DNA of 64,000 nt from Arthrobacter sp. YN (GTDB lineage: Bacteria > Actinomycetota > Actinomycetes > Actinomycetales > Micrococcaceae), in NCBI RefSeq assembly GCF_002224285.1, contig NZ_CP022436.1, positions 3,844,001 to 3,908,000 on the forward strand, in the 5' to 3' direction. A model generated the notes under the pieces. It made no database searches and was not told the origin of the DNA. It worked only from the letters and a program-made list of their open reading frames with translations. This document shows, in pieces, positions 8,482-16,959 of this stretch. The stretch's first letter is position 1. Each line of letters starts with the position of its first letter. The translations under genes were made by a program, and so were the position numbers.

Positions 8482-9482
8482 AAAGGATGCTGGTTTCCCG
8501 CCAGGACGGCATGCACCCTGCGAAGCCGGTCCAGCCACCAGTCCCTGCGTTCCGCCGGGGCCGCGTAATGCTCAAGCAGGCCGGGATCGGCGACAGCCTC
8601 GCGGACGTGGATGGCGCCGTCGTCGGCCACCAAGGGGTCCAGCGTAATGTCCGAGGCAAACAGCGATACGGTGCCAAGTCCGCAGGCGTAGGGAAGTGAG
8701 GGCAACGCGGCTGCGAGCGCGAGTCCGGCGCGGATGCCCACAGAGGTATCCAGCGCGGAACTGACGACGGCGGGCAGCCCGGCTTGGTGCACGATGTCCA
8801 GGGCCCGCCGGACTCCCCCGAGTGGAGCGACCTTGACCACGATGAGGTCCGCGGCGCCGGCTCTGGCTACCCGAAGGGGATCGTCTTCCTTGCGTACGCT
8901 CTCGTCAGCAGCGATGAGGACCGGCATCCCAGCGTCAGAGAGCCGACGACGGACCTCGGCCAGGCCCTCAATGGTTGGAACGGGCTGCTCAGCGTACTCA
9001 AGGCCGACAGCCGAGAGCTTGCCCAGGGCCTTCACTGCCTGCTCTACGTCCCATCCCCCGTTGGCATCCACGCGGATGGCGGCATCCGGCAAAGTTTCAC
9101 GTACTGCGTTTACCCGCGCAACGTCGTCCCTCAACGACTGCCCGCGCTCGGCAACTTTGATCTTGACCGCGTCCACCCGTCCGAAGCGTGCCAGCACCTC
9201 CGGGACGCGCTCTGCAGGAACGGCGGGAACCGTCGCATTGACCGGGATGGTGTCCCTGAGCTGAGGGGGGAACCCAAGCCAGCCAGCTTCGAGGGCGGCG
9301 GCCAGCCAGCGGGAGGATTCGTCGTCGTCGTATTCGGGGAAGGGACAGAACTCGCCCCAGCCCACGGGCCCGCGCAAGAGGAGCGTCTCGCGCTCCGTGA
9401 TGCCACGGAACTTCACGCGCATGGGGAGAGAGACCACATAGGCCGAATCGAGAAGTTCTTCAAGAGATGGAAGCGCAGGCAT
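8466..9482 (-). CDS. menC: o-Succinylbenzoate synthase MenC
   Basis: A 338-residue member of the enolase superfamily that dehydrates SHCHC to o-succinylbenzoate in menaquinone synthesis. Catalytic and metal-binding positions are visible: the Lys pair in VKIKVAE, the metal Asp in IRVDANGGWD, Glu in EYAEQP, Asp/Glu in IAADES, and Lys in LIVVKVAPLGG. The N-terminal capping domain contains GPVGWGEFCPFPEYDDDE. The start is the ATG at 9482. It is transcribed in the same direction as phoX, whose regulatory region overlaps the end of menC. Confidence 0.93.
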   Translation of the reverse strand: MPALPSLEELLDSAYVVSLPMRVKFRGITERETLLLRGPVGWGEFCPFPEYDDDESSRWLAAALEAGWLGFPPQLRDTIPVNATVPAVPAERVPEVLARFGRVDAVKIKVAERGQSLRDDVARVNAVRETLPDAAIRVDANGGWDVEQAVKALGKLSAVGLEYAEQPVPTIEGLAEVRRRLSDAGMPVLIAADESVRKEDDPLRVARAGAADLIVVKVAPLGGVRRALDIVHQAGLPAVVSSALDTSVGIRAGLALAAALPSLPYACGLGTVSLFASDITLDPLVADDGAIHVREAVADPGLLEHYAAPAERRDWWLDRLRRVHAVLAGNQHPLFTVS

Positions 9483-9543
9483 AGTGCCACTGTACCGGCG
9501 GCCCTCTGACCCGGCGGATGGCCAATCCGGCTATGTGGACAAG

Positions 9544-10152
9544 CTACCCGGACCAGTAGTTCCGGACCCTGCCCAAGGCATCACCCAGTTGGACGCCGGA
9601 CAATTCGAGGGAGCTTTCCGGCAATCCCAACGCCTCCCACCGGGCCACCAGCGTTGTGCCCCCTTCCAGCGGCAACGGCCACAACCAATAGCGGCCGGTG
9701 AACTGGACGTACTCGCCGTTGTTACTCCCTCCGCCTCCACCCAAGGTCGTCAGCACGGGCCCAGTGACGTCGTCGGTGTCATCGAACGCCGCCGGTCCGT
9801 GGATGGCAGCGACCGCCTTGCGTCCGTCCGCAAAAGCGACCCCTAGTTCCAGCCCCGTCCTGGTGTCCAGGCTGGAGCGCGGGTGGTTGTAGCACTCCTC
9901 AACGATCTCCCGCCATTCCTGGTCGGATTCATCCATGCGTCGAACAGACCACACCAAGTCCAGCAGGCAACCCGTGGAGTAAACCTCCACCAGTTTCAGG
10001 GCCACCACCATCCGCTGGCTCTGATGAACAAACCCGCCACCGGGAACCACCCCTGGCAGTTCGTCCGACGGCGGCCCGGCCCACCCCGGCCTGAGCGGCT
10101 GCGGTTGACGCGCCAGTTCGGGAGGCTCCGGAAGGTCGTCGAAGAAGCTCAT
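9544..10152 (-). CDS. Conserved hypothetical protein
   Basis: A 202-residue soluble protein with no signal peptide or membrane helix. The N-terminal 35 residues are rich in Pro and acidic residues. The middle (SQRMVVALKLVEVYSTGCLLDLVWSV) and the C-terminus (YWLWPLPLEGGTTLVARWEALGLPESSLELSG) look like a beta-rich fold. It lies just upstream of menC in the same orientation. I do not recognise a characterised family. Confidence 0.7.
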   Translation of the reverse strand: MSFFDDLPEPPELARQPQPLRPGWAGPPSDELPGVVPGGGFVHQSQRMVVALKLVEVYSTGCLLDLVWSVRRMDESDQEWREIVEECYNHPRSSLDTRTGLELGVAFADGRKAVAAIHGPAAFDDTDDVTGPVLTTLGGGGGSNNGEYVQFTGRYWLWPLPLEGGTTLVARWEALGLPESSLELSGVQLGDALGRVRNYWSG

Positions 10153-10254
10153 AAACCACTCTTACACCACCTCACAGGCGCTGGGGAGAGGTGTGTGGCA
10201 ACCGAGAGACGGCAATCGCGATATTCTCGGAATACGACTCAATGTGGGGGAGAT

Positions 10255-10896
10255 ATGACTCAATCAACGCCCGGTTCCACGACGCCTCCCGGCTGGTACC
10301 CGGACCCTTCGGACCCCCGACTGGTCCGGTGGTGGGACGGCCACGCCTCGACAGCCCACCAGGCTCCCCGGCAAGCTCCGCAGCAGGTGCAGTACCAGCC
10401 GGTTTTCAAGGCTCCGCGAACCCCGATCAGCGAGCAGACACCGGTCTACAACCCTTTCATTTGGGCCATCACGTTGCTGCCGTTGGTCTCGGTAGTGTTC
10501 ATGCTCACCTGGCAGCCGGAGTTCCGCGTCATCACCACGCGTCAAGGCGTCACCACCCTTGACCCCTTCTCGATCTATACGCCGGGGTACTTCCTGCTGA
10601 TGGCATCGAGCCTGGTGATCTATGGCCTTTCGGTGTTCTTCGCGTACCTGGACTATCAGCGGTTGGCGAGGTCCGGCGTCGTACGTCCCTTCCACTGGGC
10701 CTGGACGTTCCTGAACTCGGCGGTCTACGTCATTGGCCGTTCGGTGATCGTCAACAAAGCGGCGCCCAAACGCGGACTGTTGCCGGTGTGGATCACCATC
10801 GCCGTCTTTGTGATCAGCATGGTGGTGGCCGGCATTTGGACCTCCAACATGATGCAGACCATGATGTCGTCCTTCGGTTCGTCCCTCACCACGTAG
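10255..10896 (+). CDS. DUF2510-domain membrane protein
   Basis: 213 residues. The N-terminus PGWYPDPSDPRLVRWWDGHAST is the DUF2510 motif (tryptophan-rich, common at the N-terminus of actinobacterial membrane proteins). Four likely membrane helices follow, for example PFIWAITLLPLVSVVFMLTW, YFLLMASSLVIYGLSVFFAY and WITIAVFVISMVVAGIW. The ATG at 10255 has a strong GGGGGAG ribosome site, which decides the start over longer frames. Function unknown. Confidence 0.8.
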   Translation: MTQSTPGSTTPPGWYPDPSDPRLVRWWDGHASTAHQAPRQAPQQVQYQPVFKAPRTPISEQTPVYNPFIWAITLLPLVSVVFMLTWQPEFRVITTRQGVTTLDPFSIYTPGYFLLMASSLVIYGLSVFFAYLDYQRLARSGVVRPFHWAWTFLNSAVYVIGRSVIVNKAAPKRGLLPVWITIAVFVISMVVAGIWTSNMMQTMMSSFGSSLTT

Positions 10897-10920
10897 CGCC
10901 ACCTAGCACCACAGGAAACC

Positions 10921-10934
10921 TCACACGCGTTAGG
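10921..10934 (+). promoter_or_regulatory. LacI-type operator upstream of lacI-family gene
   Basis: TCACACGCGTTAGG lies about 35 bp before the regulator start. It matches the perfect palindrome found before the sugar-importer operon (TAACACGTGTTAGG at 16820) at 12 of 14 positions, so the regulator probably controls its own gene. A possible -10 TAGACT follows immediately at 10935-10940. Confidence 0.6.
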
Positions 10935-10967
10935 TAGACTGCTGTCAACGACCGGAAGGACACTCCC

Positions 10968-12020
10968 ATGAACCGCAAGGCCACTGCGTTGGATGTCGCC
11001 AAACGTGCGGGCGTGTCCAGAAGCGCGGTCTCGCTGGTCCTGAACGGCCGCGGTGATGGGAATGTGGCCAAGGAGAGCCAGGACCGGATCCGGGCGGCGG
11101 CGCTGGAGCTGAACTACTCCCCCAACGCGATCGCACTCAGCCTGCGAAACCAGCGTTCACGGGTTATTGGCATCCTGTCCGATGAGGTGGTGGTCAGCCC
11201 GTTCGACGGCAACATCATCGGCGGCGCAGATGACATCGCCCGCAGCCGCGGCTTTGTCACGGTTGTCATGGACACCGAGCGGGATAGCGCCCGGGATGCC
11301 GGCGCCATTGAGACCCTCCTGGACCGGCAAGTGGATGGGCTCATGTACGTCACTGTCGGCTTGAAACCGATCGACGTTCCGCAGGGCATGCTCCGCATTC
11401 CGTCCGTGTTGGCCAACTGCTACGACGCCCTCCCCCAGCCGCAGCTGCACCACGTTATTCCGGATGAGCTCACCGGCGGCCGCGAAGCTGCCGAGCACCT
11501 GCTGCAGCTGGGTCACCGGAACATCGCACTGCTGGCAGGAGACGAAGACTCACCGGCCGCGCCACTCCGCGTTCAGGGGTACCGGGATGCGCATGCAGCG
11601 GCCAACGTTCCGCTGCGGAGCGACCGGATCTTCATGGCCGGTTGGGATATTGATGCCGGCTACCGCGGCGCCATGAAACTGCTCGACGGAGTGTCCCCGG
11701 CTGAACGTCCAACGGCCATCATGTGCGCGAACGACCGCCTGGCCGTCGGGGTGACGCTTGCGGCTGCACGGCTTGGGCTCAGCGTTCCCGGGGACCTGTC
11801 CGTGATGGGCTACGACGACGAGACCCGGATCGCGGACACCATGGTCCCGGCACTGACCACCATGGCGTTGCCGTTGCGGGAGATCGGCCGCGCCGCGATG
11901 ACCACGCTGCTGGACGCCATCGAGGGAACCAACACCACAGAAAAGGGGACCACCGTGGAAACGATGGTCCCCTGCCGCCTTGTCATCCGGGAATCGACCG
12001 GCCCCGCGCCCACACGCTGA
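10968..12020 (+). CDS. LacI-family transcriptional regulator
   Basis: 350 residues. The N-terminal helix-turn-helix is typical: TALDVAKRAGVSRSAVSLVLNGRG at about residues 4-27, then the hinge helix ALELNYSPNAIALSLR. The rest is a periplasmic-binding-protein-like effector domain, including the C-terminal segments AIMCANDRLAVGVTLAAARLG and DLSVMGYDDE. The start has a GGAAGGA site seven bases upstream. It is convergent with the GH32/sugar ABC operon, and shared palindromes upstream of both indicate it represses that operon and itself. The inducer is likely sucrose, fructose or an oligofructoside (inference from the GH32 gene). Confidence 0.93.
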   Translation: MNRKATALDVAKRAGVSRSAVSLVLNGRGDGNVAKESQDRIRAAALELNYSPNAIALSLRNQRSRVIGILSDEVVVSPFDGNIIGGADDIARSRGFVTVVMDTERDSARDAGAIETLLDRQVDGLMYVTVGLKPIDVPQGMLRIPSVLANCYDALPQPQLHHVIPDELTGGREAAEHLLQLGHRNIALLAGDEDSPAAPLRVQGYRDAHAAANVPLRSDRIFMAGWDIDAGYRGAMKLLDGVSPAERPTAIMCANDRLAVGVTLAAARLGLSVPGDLSVMGYDDETRIADTMVPALTTMALPLREIGRAAMTTLLDAIEGTNTTEKGTTVETMVPCRLVIRESTGPAPTR

Positions 12021-12072
12021 TTCCCCGCGTTGGGGGCCCACTCTGCCCTAAACCGGGCACTAAGCATGCAAA

Positions 12073-12107
12073 GCAGGCCCCTCAACCAGCGCACGACGCC
12101 GGCCTGC
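12073..12107. terminator. Possible bidirectional terminator between convergent genes
   Basis: A 7-bp stem GCAGGCC/GGCCTGC with a 21-nt loop, preceded by a small TGCCC/GGGCA stem at 12044-12059. It lies in the 90-bp gap between the converging lacI-type and GH32 genes. No T-run is present. Confidence 0.35.
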
Positions 12108-12110
12108 CGC

Positions 12111-13514
12111 CTATGCGGAAAGGCTCAACTCCCATACGTCGGCAGTCGCGCCGTCGGGCAAGGTGAGCTGCCATTCCTCACCCGGAGCCGGGTAGGCCCG
12201 AAGGGTGGTGGCGACGGAACCGGAACGGTAGACCTCCACGAGGGAAGCGTCGACGAAGATGCGGAGCTCCTCCCCTGCAGCAAGGGAACCCGAGTAGACC
12301 ACTTGAGCATCGGCACCCGAACCAAGCACCAGCTCCACAGAGCCGGAACCAGAACCGGAAGAACCACCCCGAACCAGTACCTCGGCAAACGCAGGCACAG
12401 CAACGGTGCCGGCAGCCCCCTCAGCCACAGCAGCACCCCGGTACGCCTCAACCTCCGGCGCAGGAGTGACAGCCAGCGCCCCGTCAACCACGGACAAAAC
12501 GCGGGGATGCGTCAGGACACCCGACCACCCGGCGTCGTCGATTTCTTCCTGGGTGCGTCCACGGCGACCGTCGCGTCCGGGACCTTCATTGGCCCACCCC
12601 CACAACAAAGCAGCAGGAGCAGCAGCAGACCCGGCAGAGTAGGCCAGCTGCACAATCTGCGGTGCGTAGAAGTCGCGGCCAAGGTCCGCCTTCCCACCCG
12701 AGGCCGGAGCAAACACGGGCAACCCCGTGACAGGATCCGCGGACAGGGAGCCGGTCAGGTAGCCCACCCCATTGGCGTGCTCATGGTCGTCGCCGGAGAG
12801 CCACAGGGAGAACATCATGACCCAGGTGGAGCCACCAGAAGAGAGGGGCACCTCCACCAACTGCGGGCATTCCCAGATCTCGGCCGGCGTATGCACAGCA
12901 GCCACGGGATCAGCGGTGGTCAGCCAAATCCCTTGGTACTTCCAGTCGTCAAGGGACTCCACCGTGTACAGCAGCAACGCCGCGCGCCCGTCGGAGAGCC
13001 CCGCACCCTGCATGGCATAGCGGGCGCCGTTGAAGCGGAAGATGAAGGGGTCGCGGACTGCGGTTACCAGCGGATCCTCAGGCATGGACGCAGCCACATG
13101 CCCGTCCTGCTCCCACGTCACCAGATCAGCAGACCCGCGTGCGATCACCACCTGCGAGTGACCGCCGTGGTCCTTGATCCCGGAGTAGGCGGCGGTGGGC
13201 ACGCCACCGTCCGAGGTGACTACGCCCGTCCAGCATCCGGCGGAGTCGGGGCCGCCCGCTTGAGGAGAAAGCGCCACGGGGTGCTCTTCCCACCGCACTA
13301 AATCGCCGGAGCTCACGTGCCCCCAGTTGATTTGCGAATGCCGCGCTGACGACGGGTTGTACTGGAAGAACACGTGGTACCGGCCGTTGATGTAGCTGAT
13401 GCCGTTGGGATCGTTGATCCAGCCCTGCGCAGGACGCGGATGGAATCGCGGGAACGCCGGATCCGGGTGCGTCGCCGCCATAGCCAGTGAGGAAGAGAGT
13501 GCAAGGTCCGTCAA
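12111..13514 (-). CDS. GH32 beta-fructosidase
   Basis: A 467-residue glycoside hydrolase family 32 enzyme (levanase, inulinase, sucrase or sucrose-6-phosphate hydrolase). The nucleophile motif WINDPNG is at about residues 32-38, the RDP motif lies in VTAVRDPFIFRF, and the acid/base Glu lies in EIWECPQLVEV. The C-terminal beta-sandwich ends with FVDASLVEVYRSG. No signal peptide is seen, so it should cleave imported sugar in the cytoplasm. The preferred start is a TTG with a GAAAGGGG site five bases upstream; an ATG eleven codons further in (13481) is the alternative. It is the last gene of the importer operon. Confidence 0.9.
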   Translation of the reverse strand: MTDLALSSSLAMAATHPDPAFPRFHPRPAQGWINDPNGISYINGRYHVFFQYNPSSARHSQINWGHVSSGDLVRWEEHPVALSPQAGGPDSAGCWTGVVTSDGGVPTAAYSGIKDHGGHSQVVIARGSADLVTWEQDGHVAASMPEDPLVTAVRDPFIFRFNGARYAMQGAGLSDGRAALLLYTVESLDDWKYQGIWLTTADPVAAVHTPAEIWECPQLVEVPLSSGGSTWVMMFSLWLSGDDHEHANGVGYLTGSLSADPVTGLPVFAPASGGKADLGRDFYAPQIVQLAYSAGSAAAPAALLWGWANEGPGRDGRRGRTQEEIDDAGWSGVLTHPRVLSVVDGALAVTPAPEVEAYRGAAVAEGAAGTVAVPAFAEVLVRGGSSGSGSGSVELVLGSGADAQVVYSGSLAAGEELRIFVDASLVEVYRSGSVATTLRAYPAPGEEWQLTLPDGATADVWELSLSA

Positions 13515-13542
13515 CGGAACCCCTTTCAAAAGAGAGTGGAAA

Positions 13543-14415
13543 CTATTTGCCCGTGCCCGCGGTGAGCCCGTCCTGGAGCGCACGCTGACCGAACATGAAC
13601 ACCACCAGCGCGGGAATCATGGAGAGCACAACACCGGCCAGGACCACCGAGATGCTTCCGGTGCCGAGGTTGCCTTGGAGTGAGACCAAGCCCAGCGGGA
13701 GGGTGAAGTTCTGCTCGGAGATGGTCATGATGAGGGGCCTGAAGAACTCGTTCCAGTGGAAGTTGAACGCCAGGATGCCCACGATCGCCAGGCCCGGCAT
13801 GGCCAGAGGCGCATACACGGAGCGGAAGGTCCGCCACGGCGAGGCGCCGTCGATCGCAGCCGCTTCAGCGAGCTCACCCGGCAACCCCATGAAGTATTGG
13901 CGCATCAGGAAGGTACCGAACGCCGTCGGGATGGCCGGAATGATCAGCGCGAGCAGCGTGTCCGAGAGGCCCACGCCACGGATCAGCATGAACACGGGCA
14001 CGATGGTCACCTGGGCGGGCACCATCATGGTGGCCAACACGATCGAGAACAGGGCACCCCGCCCCCGGAACTTAAGATGCGCAAACGCGTACCCTGCCAG
14101 TGCGGCGGTGATCATCTGCCCCACCGCGATCAAGCCGGTCACCAGCGCGCTGTTCAGCACCAGCAGCACGATGTTGAGCTGCTTGAACACTTGCTCGTAG
14201 GAGGTGAAGTCCGGGTTCAGCGGAAGGAATGCCGGCGGCAGCTGGAAGGATTCCGACGGCGGTCGCAGCGAGGTGGACAGCGTCCACAACACCGGCCCCA
14301 GGACAAAGACGGACGCGATCAGCAAGACAACGACGCGGATGGCCACTGACCAGTCGCGCTTCTTCCGCTTCACTACAGGCGCCGTGGTGGTGACACGTTC
14401 TTGAATGGTAGTCAT
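13543..14415 (-). CDS. Sugar ABC transporter permease (MalG type)
   Basis: A 290-residue carbohydrate-uptake-1 permease with about six membrane helices. The EAA loop reads ELAEAAAIDGASPWRTFRSVYAPLA at about residues 180-205. The N-terminus is a short basic cytoplasmic tail (KRKKRDW) before the first helix. It lies eight bases after the partner permease, in the operon order binding protein, permease, permease, GH32. Confidence 0.93.
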   Translation of the reverse strand: MTTIQERVTTTAPVVKRKKRDWSVAIRVVVLLIASVFVLGPVLWTLSTSLRPPSESFQLPPAFLPLNPDFTSYEQVFKQLNIVLLVLNSALVTGLIAVGQMITAALAGYAFAHLKFRGRGALFSIVLATMMVPAQVTIVPVFMLIRGVGLSDTLLALIIPAIPTAFGTFLMRQYFMGLPGELAEAAAIDGASPWRTFRSVYAPLAMPGLAIVGILAFNFHWNEFFRPLIMTISEQNFTLPLGLVSLQGNLGTGSISVVLAGVVLSMIPALVVFMFGQRALQDGLTAGTGK

Positions 14416-14423
14416 GGCGGGCC

Positions 14424-15389
14424 TTACTGGTAGAAGACGAATCGTTTGCTGAGCCGGAATTGCGCGGCGGTGATGCCCATGATGATGAGCGTCAGGATCA
14501 CGCCGATCGCCGAGGCCTCGCCGAACTCAAGGCGCTGGAACGCGGACTCGAAGATGACCATCACGGCTGTGCGTGTCGAGTCGCCGGGGCCGCCGCGGGT
14601 GAGCACGTAGGGCTGGTCGAACACTTGCAGCGCGTTGATGATCGCCATGACCGAGGCCACCAAAGTGGTGGGGCTGAGCAGGGGCAGCGTAACGAACCAG
14701 TGCTTGCGCCAACCCGTCGCACCATCAATCGACGCGGCCTCGTACGTCTCCACCGGAATGGAGGCCAGGCCACCGATGAACAGCAGGAACGAGAACCCGA
14801 AGTTCTGCCACACGTACACAAGAATCACGACGGCGGCAGACCCGGTTGGCGTCGTCAGCCACGGGACCGCTGGGATGCCAACGATGGAAAGCAACCAGTT
14901 CACCACGCCGAATTGCTCGTTGAAGAGGTAGCGCATGAAGATCGATACCGATGCCGCAGACAGGATCAGCGGGAAAAAGAAGGCGGAGCGGAAGAACACC
15001 CTGAGCCAGGCCGGGAGCTTCTCCTGCACCATGATCGCCAGGCCCAACGCCAGTCCGAGTTGGAGAGCCACTGCCACCACAACGAACACGATGGTGTTCA
15101 GGAACGAGACCCGGACTGTGGGGTCCTGGACCACCTCGGCGAAGTTATCGAAACCCACGAACGTCGGCGCCGAGATGATGTCCCAGCGGAAGAAGGCGAG
15201 CGCAATTGAAGCGACGATCGGCAGGAGGGTAAAGATGCCCATGCCCACGATGGTCGGGGCCAGGAAGGCCCACGGCAGCCAGCGTTGTTGGACGCGGCCG
15301 CGCTTGGAGATTTGTCCGTTCTTATGGGCGGCCTGGCGACGACCCGGCTCGCTCCCCGTGCCTGTGGGAGTACTGGTGGCGGTGCTCAT
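14424..15389 (-). CDS. Sugar ABC transporter permease (MalF type)
   Basis: 321 residues, six or so membrane helices and the EAA loop YEAASIDGATGWRKHWFVTLPLL near residue 210. It has a hydrophilic N-terminal tail rich in Thr/Ser and Arg. Its ATG overlaps the stop codon of the binding-protein gene by four bases (ATGA), indicating translational coupling. It forms the channel with the following permease; no ATPase is encoded in the operon, so a shared MsiK-like ATPase elsewhere is likely. Confidence 0.93.
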   Translation of the reverse strand: MSTATSTPTGTGSEPGRRQAAHKNGQISKRGRVQQRWLPWAFLAPTIVGMGIFTLLPIVASIALAFFRWDIISAPTFVGFDNFAEVVQDPTVRVSFLNTIVFVVVAVALQLGLALGLAIMVQEKLPAWLRVFFRSAFFFPLILSAASVSIFMRYLFNEQFGVVNWLLSIVGIPAVPWLTTPTGSAAVVILVYVWQNFGFSFLLFIGGLASIPVETYEAASIDGATGWRKHWFVTLPLLSPTTLVASVMAIINALQVFDQPYVLTRGGPGDSTRTAVMVIFESAFQRLEFGEASAIGVILTLIIMGITAAQFRLSKRFVFYQ

Positions 15390-16804
15390 GGCTGCCTCCT
15401 CAGGGCAATTTCGAGGTCACGCTGCATGGAGGTCAGGGCGTCCTTGAGTTGGCGCTCGTCCCCGCTGACGGCCAGGCTGACGTTTTTCATGAGGGCGGTT
15501 TCGACGGCGGCCTGCTGGGGTGGCGCTGGAATGGGCCCTGTGGTGGGGAACTTGTCCAGGGTGTCGTAGAAGACCTTCCAGTTCCGCGGACCGGTTCCTG
15601 CGTAAAGCTGTTCGTTGACCATGGAGCGCCGGGCGGGTGTGGTGTTCGGTGTGGGGAAGACGATCTGCATGGCTTCGCGGCTGGAGCTGAACTTCACCCA
15701 TTCCCAGGCCGCGTCCTTGTCCTTGGCGGTCTTCATGATCGCGTACCCGGCTGTACCGAACTGGTGCCGCTGGGTGCGCCATTTGGGGAAGAACTGAACG
15801 TCGAAGTCGTTTTCGGTCATCCCCGCCTCGTGGAGGCCTTGGACCCAATAGCCGCCCGCCGGCGTCGTACCTATCCTGTTGGAGGCGAAGAGGCCGATCA
15901 GCGCGCTGCCGCCGCCTTCCTCAGGCCGGACACCCAGTCCGTCCTTGACCAGTCCGCGGAGGTAGTCGAAGGATTCGAAGACCCGGGGATCATCGGCGTT
16001 GGGTTCCAGCCACTGGTAGCCGCCGGAGCGGAGGCTGCGTGAGGGGTCGTTGGCGTAGAAGCCGTCCCACAACCATTCGCCGCCCGGGGACTTGGTTTCC
16101 TTGAGGAAGCTGGTGTCATTGGCGTAGAGCCACGGCACCACTCCACCGAAGAGGCGGTTGGTCCAGTAGTAGGGGGTGAAGTCCTTGGGGTTGGCCTTCT
16201 TCATGGCAGCGAGGGTGCTGCGGAAGTCGGTGTGCGTCCAGTTGTCTGAGGGCCGCTCCAGTCCCGCCTTGGTGAGCGCAGTGGCGTTGTAGTACATGTT
16301 GGCGGCGTTCCAGTCGATGGGGAGCTGGAACAGGCTGCCTTTGTACATGAATGCTTCCACCAGGCTGGGGTGGACGTCCTCGAAGTATTCCTTCATGTGG
16401 TCCGCGTCCCGGCGCAGGTACTCATCCAGCGGGTGGGCGAGTTTTTCTGCGAAGAGCTGGGCGCCTTCCGTGGCCACGTACACCACGTCCGGCGGGGTCC
16501 CTGCGGCCACCATGGTGAGGATCTTGGTGAAGAAGTCCTTCCAGTCCACAGCCTGGATCGCCTGGACCTTGACCTTGATTTCGGGGTGGACTTTGGCAAA
16601 GGCATCGATGACCTTTTGACGGGCTGCAGCGTCTGCTGCGGTGCCCATGATGGCGATGCTGAGGCTGTTGTCTCCCCGGCCGGGGATGTCCGCCCCGGTC
16701 AAACGCGGCCACGACGCCGCGGTTACTCCAACAATCCCGGCGCCGAGGGCTGTGAGGGCACTTCTGCGTGTGAATTGACGCAAAGCCCCATTGGTTCCCG
16801 ACAT
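15386..16804 (-). CDS. Sugar ABC transporter substrate-binding protein
   Basis: A 472-residue family-1 solute-binding protein. The N-terminus has a twin-arginine-like signal (QFTRRSALTALGAG at about residues 9-22) and no lipobox cysteine, so Tat export is plausible. The body shows IMGTAADAAARQKVIDAFAKVHPEIKVKVQ and, near the C-terminus, KDKDAAWEWVKFSSSREAMQ. The ATG at 16804 has a GGAAGG site seven bases upstream; seven further upstream codons overlap the operator and are unlikely to be translated. First gene of the operon. Confidence 0.9.
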   Translation of the reverse strand: MSGTNGALRQFTRRSALTALGAGIVGVTAASWPRLTGADIPGRGDNSLSIAIMGTAADAAARQKVIDAFAKVHPEIKVKVQAIQAVDWKDFFTKILTMVAAGTPPDVVYVATEGAQLFAEKLAHPLDEYLRRDADHMKEYFEDVHPSLVEAFMYKGSLFQLPIDWNAANMYYNATALTKAGLERPSDNWTHTDFRSTLAAMKKANPKDFTPYYWTNRLFGGVVPWLYANDTSFLKETKSPGGEWLWDGFYANDPSRSLRSGGYQWLEPNADDPRVFESFDYLRGLVKDGLGVRPEEGGGSALIGLFASNRIGTTPAGGYWVQGLHEAGMTENDFDVQFFPKWRTQRHQFGTAGYAIMKTAKDKDAAWEWVKFSSSREAMQIVFPTPNTTPARRSMVNEQLYAGTGPRNWKVFYDTLDKFPTTGPIPAPPQQAAVETALMKNVSLAVSGDERQLKDALTSMQRDLEIALRRQP

Positions 16805-16817
16805 GTAGATTTCCTTC

Positions 16818-16864
16818 CCTAACACGTGTTAGGAAGCCTAAACCTGCCACCTAACACGTGTCAA
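16818..16864 (-). promoter_or_regulatory. Promoter and twin LacI operators of the sugar operon
   Basis: On the minus strand TTGACA (16859-16864) and TAGGCT (16835-16840) are spaced 18 bp and form a good sigma-70-type promoter. The perfect palindrome CCTAACACGTGTTAGG (16818-16833) covers the expected transcription start. A second, slightly degenerate copy (16849-16864) overlaps the -35 box. This is a classic arrangement for repression by the convergent LacI-family protein. Confidence 0.75.
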
Positions 16865-16959
16865 CCGTCACAGGTATGTTGCAGGGATCTCACTTTGCCC
16901 CGCCACGCTAAGGCCCAACTCACACCGGCCTTCCAGAGAACTGTGGCACCCTAGACAGA

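Noticed and set aside
8390..8677. N-terminal extension of PhoX into menC
   Set aside because: It overlaps menC out of frame and the Tat signal begins after the ATG at 8389, which has a good ribosome site.
12030..13301. 423-codon rightward open frame antisense to the GH32 gene
   Set aside because: Composition is Arg/Gly/His-rich nonsense, while the GH32 catalytic motifs on the minus strand are intact.
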